Positions 4,245 to 5,844 of a stretch of DNA of 5,844 bases are shown piece by piece. Position 1 is the first letter of the stretch; each line of letters starts with the position of its first letter. Made by a program: the position numbers and the translations under genes. The notes beneath the pieces were generated by a model. The model had not been told where the DNA came from and made no database searches. It saw nothing but the letters and a program-made list of their open reading frames with translations. The DNA comes from Paenibacillus sp. (GTDB lineage Bacteria; Bacillota; Bacilli; Paenibacillales; Paenibacillaceae). The stretch spans positions 1 to 5,844 of the forward strand of contig JAQSXN010000284.1 in assembly GCA_029256665.1 (NCBI GenBank), in the 5' to 3' direction.

Positions 4245-5366
4245 ATGACAAACAAGAGCAAAAAAGCGGTGGCGATGATCGCCGCCCTCGCGATGACGAC
4301 TTCGTTGCATTCGGCGTTGGCATTCGGCGCCGGCAACTCGTTGCCGTCCGTGCAATTTCAAATCGGAAGTCTAAGCGCCGTCGACAACGACGGCACGATC
4401 GCGCTCAAACACGCGCCATATATCGAGCAAGGCGTAGCGATGGTTCCCGCGCGCGCATTCTCGGAGGGACTCGACGCCAAGTTAACCTGGAACGATGCCG
4501 ATCGCACGATTCGGCTGGACAGAGCCGGTCTGTCGGTCACGCTGACGGTCGGCAAAGATACGGTATCGGGAACAACCGTGAAGAACGTCAAGCTTCCGGC
4601 CAAGGTCGTCATCAAGGAAGGACAGGCTTTTATCCCGGCCAAGAGCGTTGCCGATCTGCTGGACGCGAACACCACTTGGGAAAACGCGTCCCGCAAGGTC
4701 ATCATTCAGGCAAAGCCCCATGACGAAACCATTGCGTACAACTATAACTTCAACGCGAGCCAGAACGGCTGGTACGGCGACTTCGCCGATTTGCCGGTAG
4801 ACTACAACCCCGACATCTACAATCTCTCGTTCAAGCGCGAGCTGATTGATCTGAAGGACAATAAAACGAACTACGGGCTGAAGATGGTCGGCATGAACAG
4901 AAGCGACGATCTCTTTATGTTCACGGCCAAAAAGATCGGAGGATTGAAGCCGAACGCGACATACGACGCCTCCGTCGCGTTCAAGCTTTATACGGATCAG
5001 GCCGGCGGCATGATCGGAGTCGGCGGCGCGCCGGGCGAGTCGGTGTACATCAAAGCCGGCTTCGTCGCGACGAAGCCGGCCGCGATCAGGCTGGATCACG
5101 TTCAAGGCGAAGATCCGTTCTTTATCCTGAACGCGGATAAAGGCAATCAGTCGACGGACGGAGCCGACCTCAAGGTCGTCGGAAACATGGCCTCGCCGGA
5201 CGACTCCGTCGACGGCTTCCAAGCCAAGTCCATGAAACATCAAGCCACGCTGAAGTCGAACGAGAAGGGCGAGCTTTACGTCATCATCGGCAGCGACTCC
5301 GGCTACGAGGGTCTGACCACCTGGTATTTGGACGACGTGAAGGTGGAATTGACGCCTAGAGGCTGA
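4245..5366 (+). CDS. Secreted protein: copper-amine-oxidase N-terminal (stalk) domain plus uncharacterised beta-rich domain
   Basis: A 373-residue exported protein. The start is placed at the ATG at 4245: AGGTG lies nine bases ahead and it yields a proper signal peptide (KSKK, then a hydrophobic core, with likely cleavage after A24-L25-A26). An ATG at 4134 in the same frame would put 37 extra residues before the signal and lies inside the previous gene, so I reject it. Residues about 45-156 match the Cu_amine_oxidN1 domain common in Paenibacillus surface proteins, with its repeats (VAMVPARAFSEGL...LTWND and AFIPAKSVADLL...TTWEN). It is a cell-wall/stalk module and does not imply amine oxidase activity; no catalytic oxidase domain follows. 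Residues about 165-372 form a Gly/Asp-rich, beta-sandwich-like domain with GVGGAPGESVYIKAG (258-272), KGNQS (299-303) and GELYVIIGSDSGYEG (342-356), a family I recognise in other secreted proteins but whose role is unknown. Probably co-transcribed with the CdsA-like gene. Confidence 0.88.
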   Translation: MTNKSKKAVAMIAALAMTTSLHSALAFGAGNSLPSVQFQIGSLSAVDNDGTIALKHAPYIEQGVAMVPARAFSEGLDAKLTWNDADRTIRLDRAGLSVTLTVGKDTVSGTTVKNVKLPAKVVIKEGQAFIPAKSVADLLDANTTWENASRKVIIQAKPHDETIAYNYNFNASQNGWYGDFADLPVDYNPDIYNLSFKRELIDLKDNKTNYGLKMVGMNRSDDLFMFTAKKIGGLKPNATYDASVAFKLYTDQAGGMIGVGGAPGESVYIKAGFVATKPAAIRLDHVQGEDPFFILNADKGNQSTDGADLKVVGNMASPDDSVDGFQAKSMKHQATLKSNEKGELYVIIGSDSGYEGLTTWYLDDVKVELTPRG

Positions 5367-5404
5367 GCTTGGAGATTAATCGTACGAATAGGCAATAACG
5401 ATGA

Positions 5405-5452
5405 ACAGGCAGGACTCCCCCGGTTAACAAGGGGCGTCTCTGCCTGTTTTTT
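5405..5452 (+). terminator. Strong intrinsic terminator
   Basis: ACAGGCAG (5405-5412) pairs with CTGCCTGT (5440-5447). The stem continues through GAC/GTC and CCCC/GGGG with one bulge (5439) and one mismatch (5416/5435), around a ten-base loop, and ends in six Ts (5447-5452). It begins 38 bases after the stop of the secreted-protein gene and clearly serves the plus strand. On the minus strand no T-tract follows, so it would not efficiently end the convergent protease transcript. Confidence 0.92.
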
Positions 5453-5489
5453 GCAGCTTATTCGTATGTCTTAACCGCTTGCCGGCCGC

Positions 5490-5844
5490 CTATTGCAGCT
5501 GCTTCAACAGCTCGACGCCCTTCTGTTTCTGGGTGTCCTCGTTAACCAGTTTTTCGCGCAGCAGCTCGATCAGCTTGTAGCTGGTCGCGTCCGCGAATTT
5601 GCCGTTCGACGTTAGTCCCTTCTCGGTCTGGAATTTGCGCAGCGCGGCCTCCGTTTCGGAGTCAAACAATCCGTCCTGTCCGACCGGCGCGTAGCCCAGA
5701 GTCTTCAGCATGCCTTGCAGCAGCTTCACCTCGTCTCCGTAGCTTCCTTTAGAAAGCTCGGTCCCCAGCGGCGGCTGATGCAGCGAGGCGAATTCCGGCA
5801 GCTCCACGACATGGTCGGGCGTCACGCCCTGCTTGTTGATCCAC
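5490..5844 (-). CDS. C-terminal end of an S41 carboxy-terminal processing protease with peptidoglycan-binding domain (partial)
   Basis: The frame is open to the right edge, and 117 residues before the TAG stop are visible. The first visible residues, WINKQGVTPDHVVELPEF, match the end of the S41 catalytic domain of CtpA/CtpB-type proteases (family pattern: W-I-N-K-x-G-x-x-P-D). Next comes a PG_binding_1 domain of about 60 residues (GSYGDEVKLLQGMLKTLGY ... DGLFDSETEAALRKFQ), as in Bacillus and Paenibacillus Ctp proteins, then a charged helical tail. The enzyme is an exported serine protease with a PDZ domain; those parts, and the Ser-Lys catalytic pair, lie outside the window. A GTG at 5825 could act as a start, but homology extends upstream of it, so the gene is truncated by the window rather than short. 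Confidence 0.88.
   Translation of the reverse strand, partial: WINKQGVTPDHVVELPEFASLHQPPLGTELSKGSYGDEVKLLQGMLKTLGYAPVGQDGLFDSETEAALRKFQTEKGLTSNGKFADATSYKLIELLREKLVNEDTQKQKGVELLKQLQ

Noticed and set aside
4482..5243. 253-codon minus-strand frame opposite the secreted-protein gene
   Set aside because: Antisense shadow in GC-rich DNA; the plus strand has a signal peptide, known domains and a terminator.

Overview
The window looks like chromosomal DNA from a low-to-mid GC Firmicute of the Paenibacillaceae (Paenibacillus or Cohnella type). The grounds are strong GGAGG-type ribosome binding sites, a Bacillus-style 7-1-7 Fur box, a secreted protein with a copper-amine-oxidase N-terminal (stalk) domain, a carboxy-terminal protease ending in a peptidoglycan-binding domain, and a dispersed palindromic intergenic repeat of a kind I associate with Paenibacillus. 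No phage, plasmid or CRISPR signature is visible.

Layout. Five minus-strand genes fill 1-2970. In transcription order they are: a YiiX-like NlpC/P60-superfamily cysteine hydrolase (2970-2413); a TetR-family repressor (2345-1764); a short-chain dehydrogenase/reductase (1667-849); a five-cysteine DUF1450/YuzB-like protein (722-501); and a non-haem ferritin (403 to beyond the left edge). A 168-bp inverted-repeat element (3042-3209) fills the divergent gap. Two plus-strand genes follow: a membrane-embedded CdsA/YnbB-like phosphatidate cytidylyltransferase homologue (3251-4165) and a secreted protein (4245-5366), closed by a strong intrinsic terminator (5405-5452). A convergent minus-strand gene, the C-terminal end of an S41 carboxy-terminal protease, runs off the right edge.

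How they may work together. The TetR gene and the SDR gene each carry the same 15-bp site with a GAATG-2-CATTC palindrome just upstream, so they probably form an autoregulated repressor/target-enzyme pair. The DUF1450 gene has a near-consensus promoter (TTGACA-17-TATCAT) with a 13/14 Fur box over its spacer and -10, so it should be switched on by iron starvation. It sits directly upstream of ferritin but is separated from it by a terminator and by a ferritin promoter overlapping that terminator. An iron-starvation-induced cysteine-rich, ferredoxin-like protein beside an iron store recalls the Bfd/bacterioferritin logic of Gram-negatives. This is the most interesting hypothesis in the window, but it is inference. 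The two plus-strand genes are probably co-transcribed; the leader of the second can fold so that its ribosome binding site is paired.
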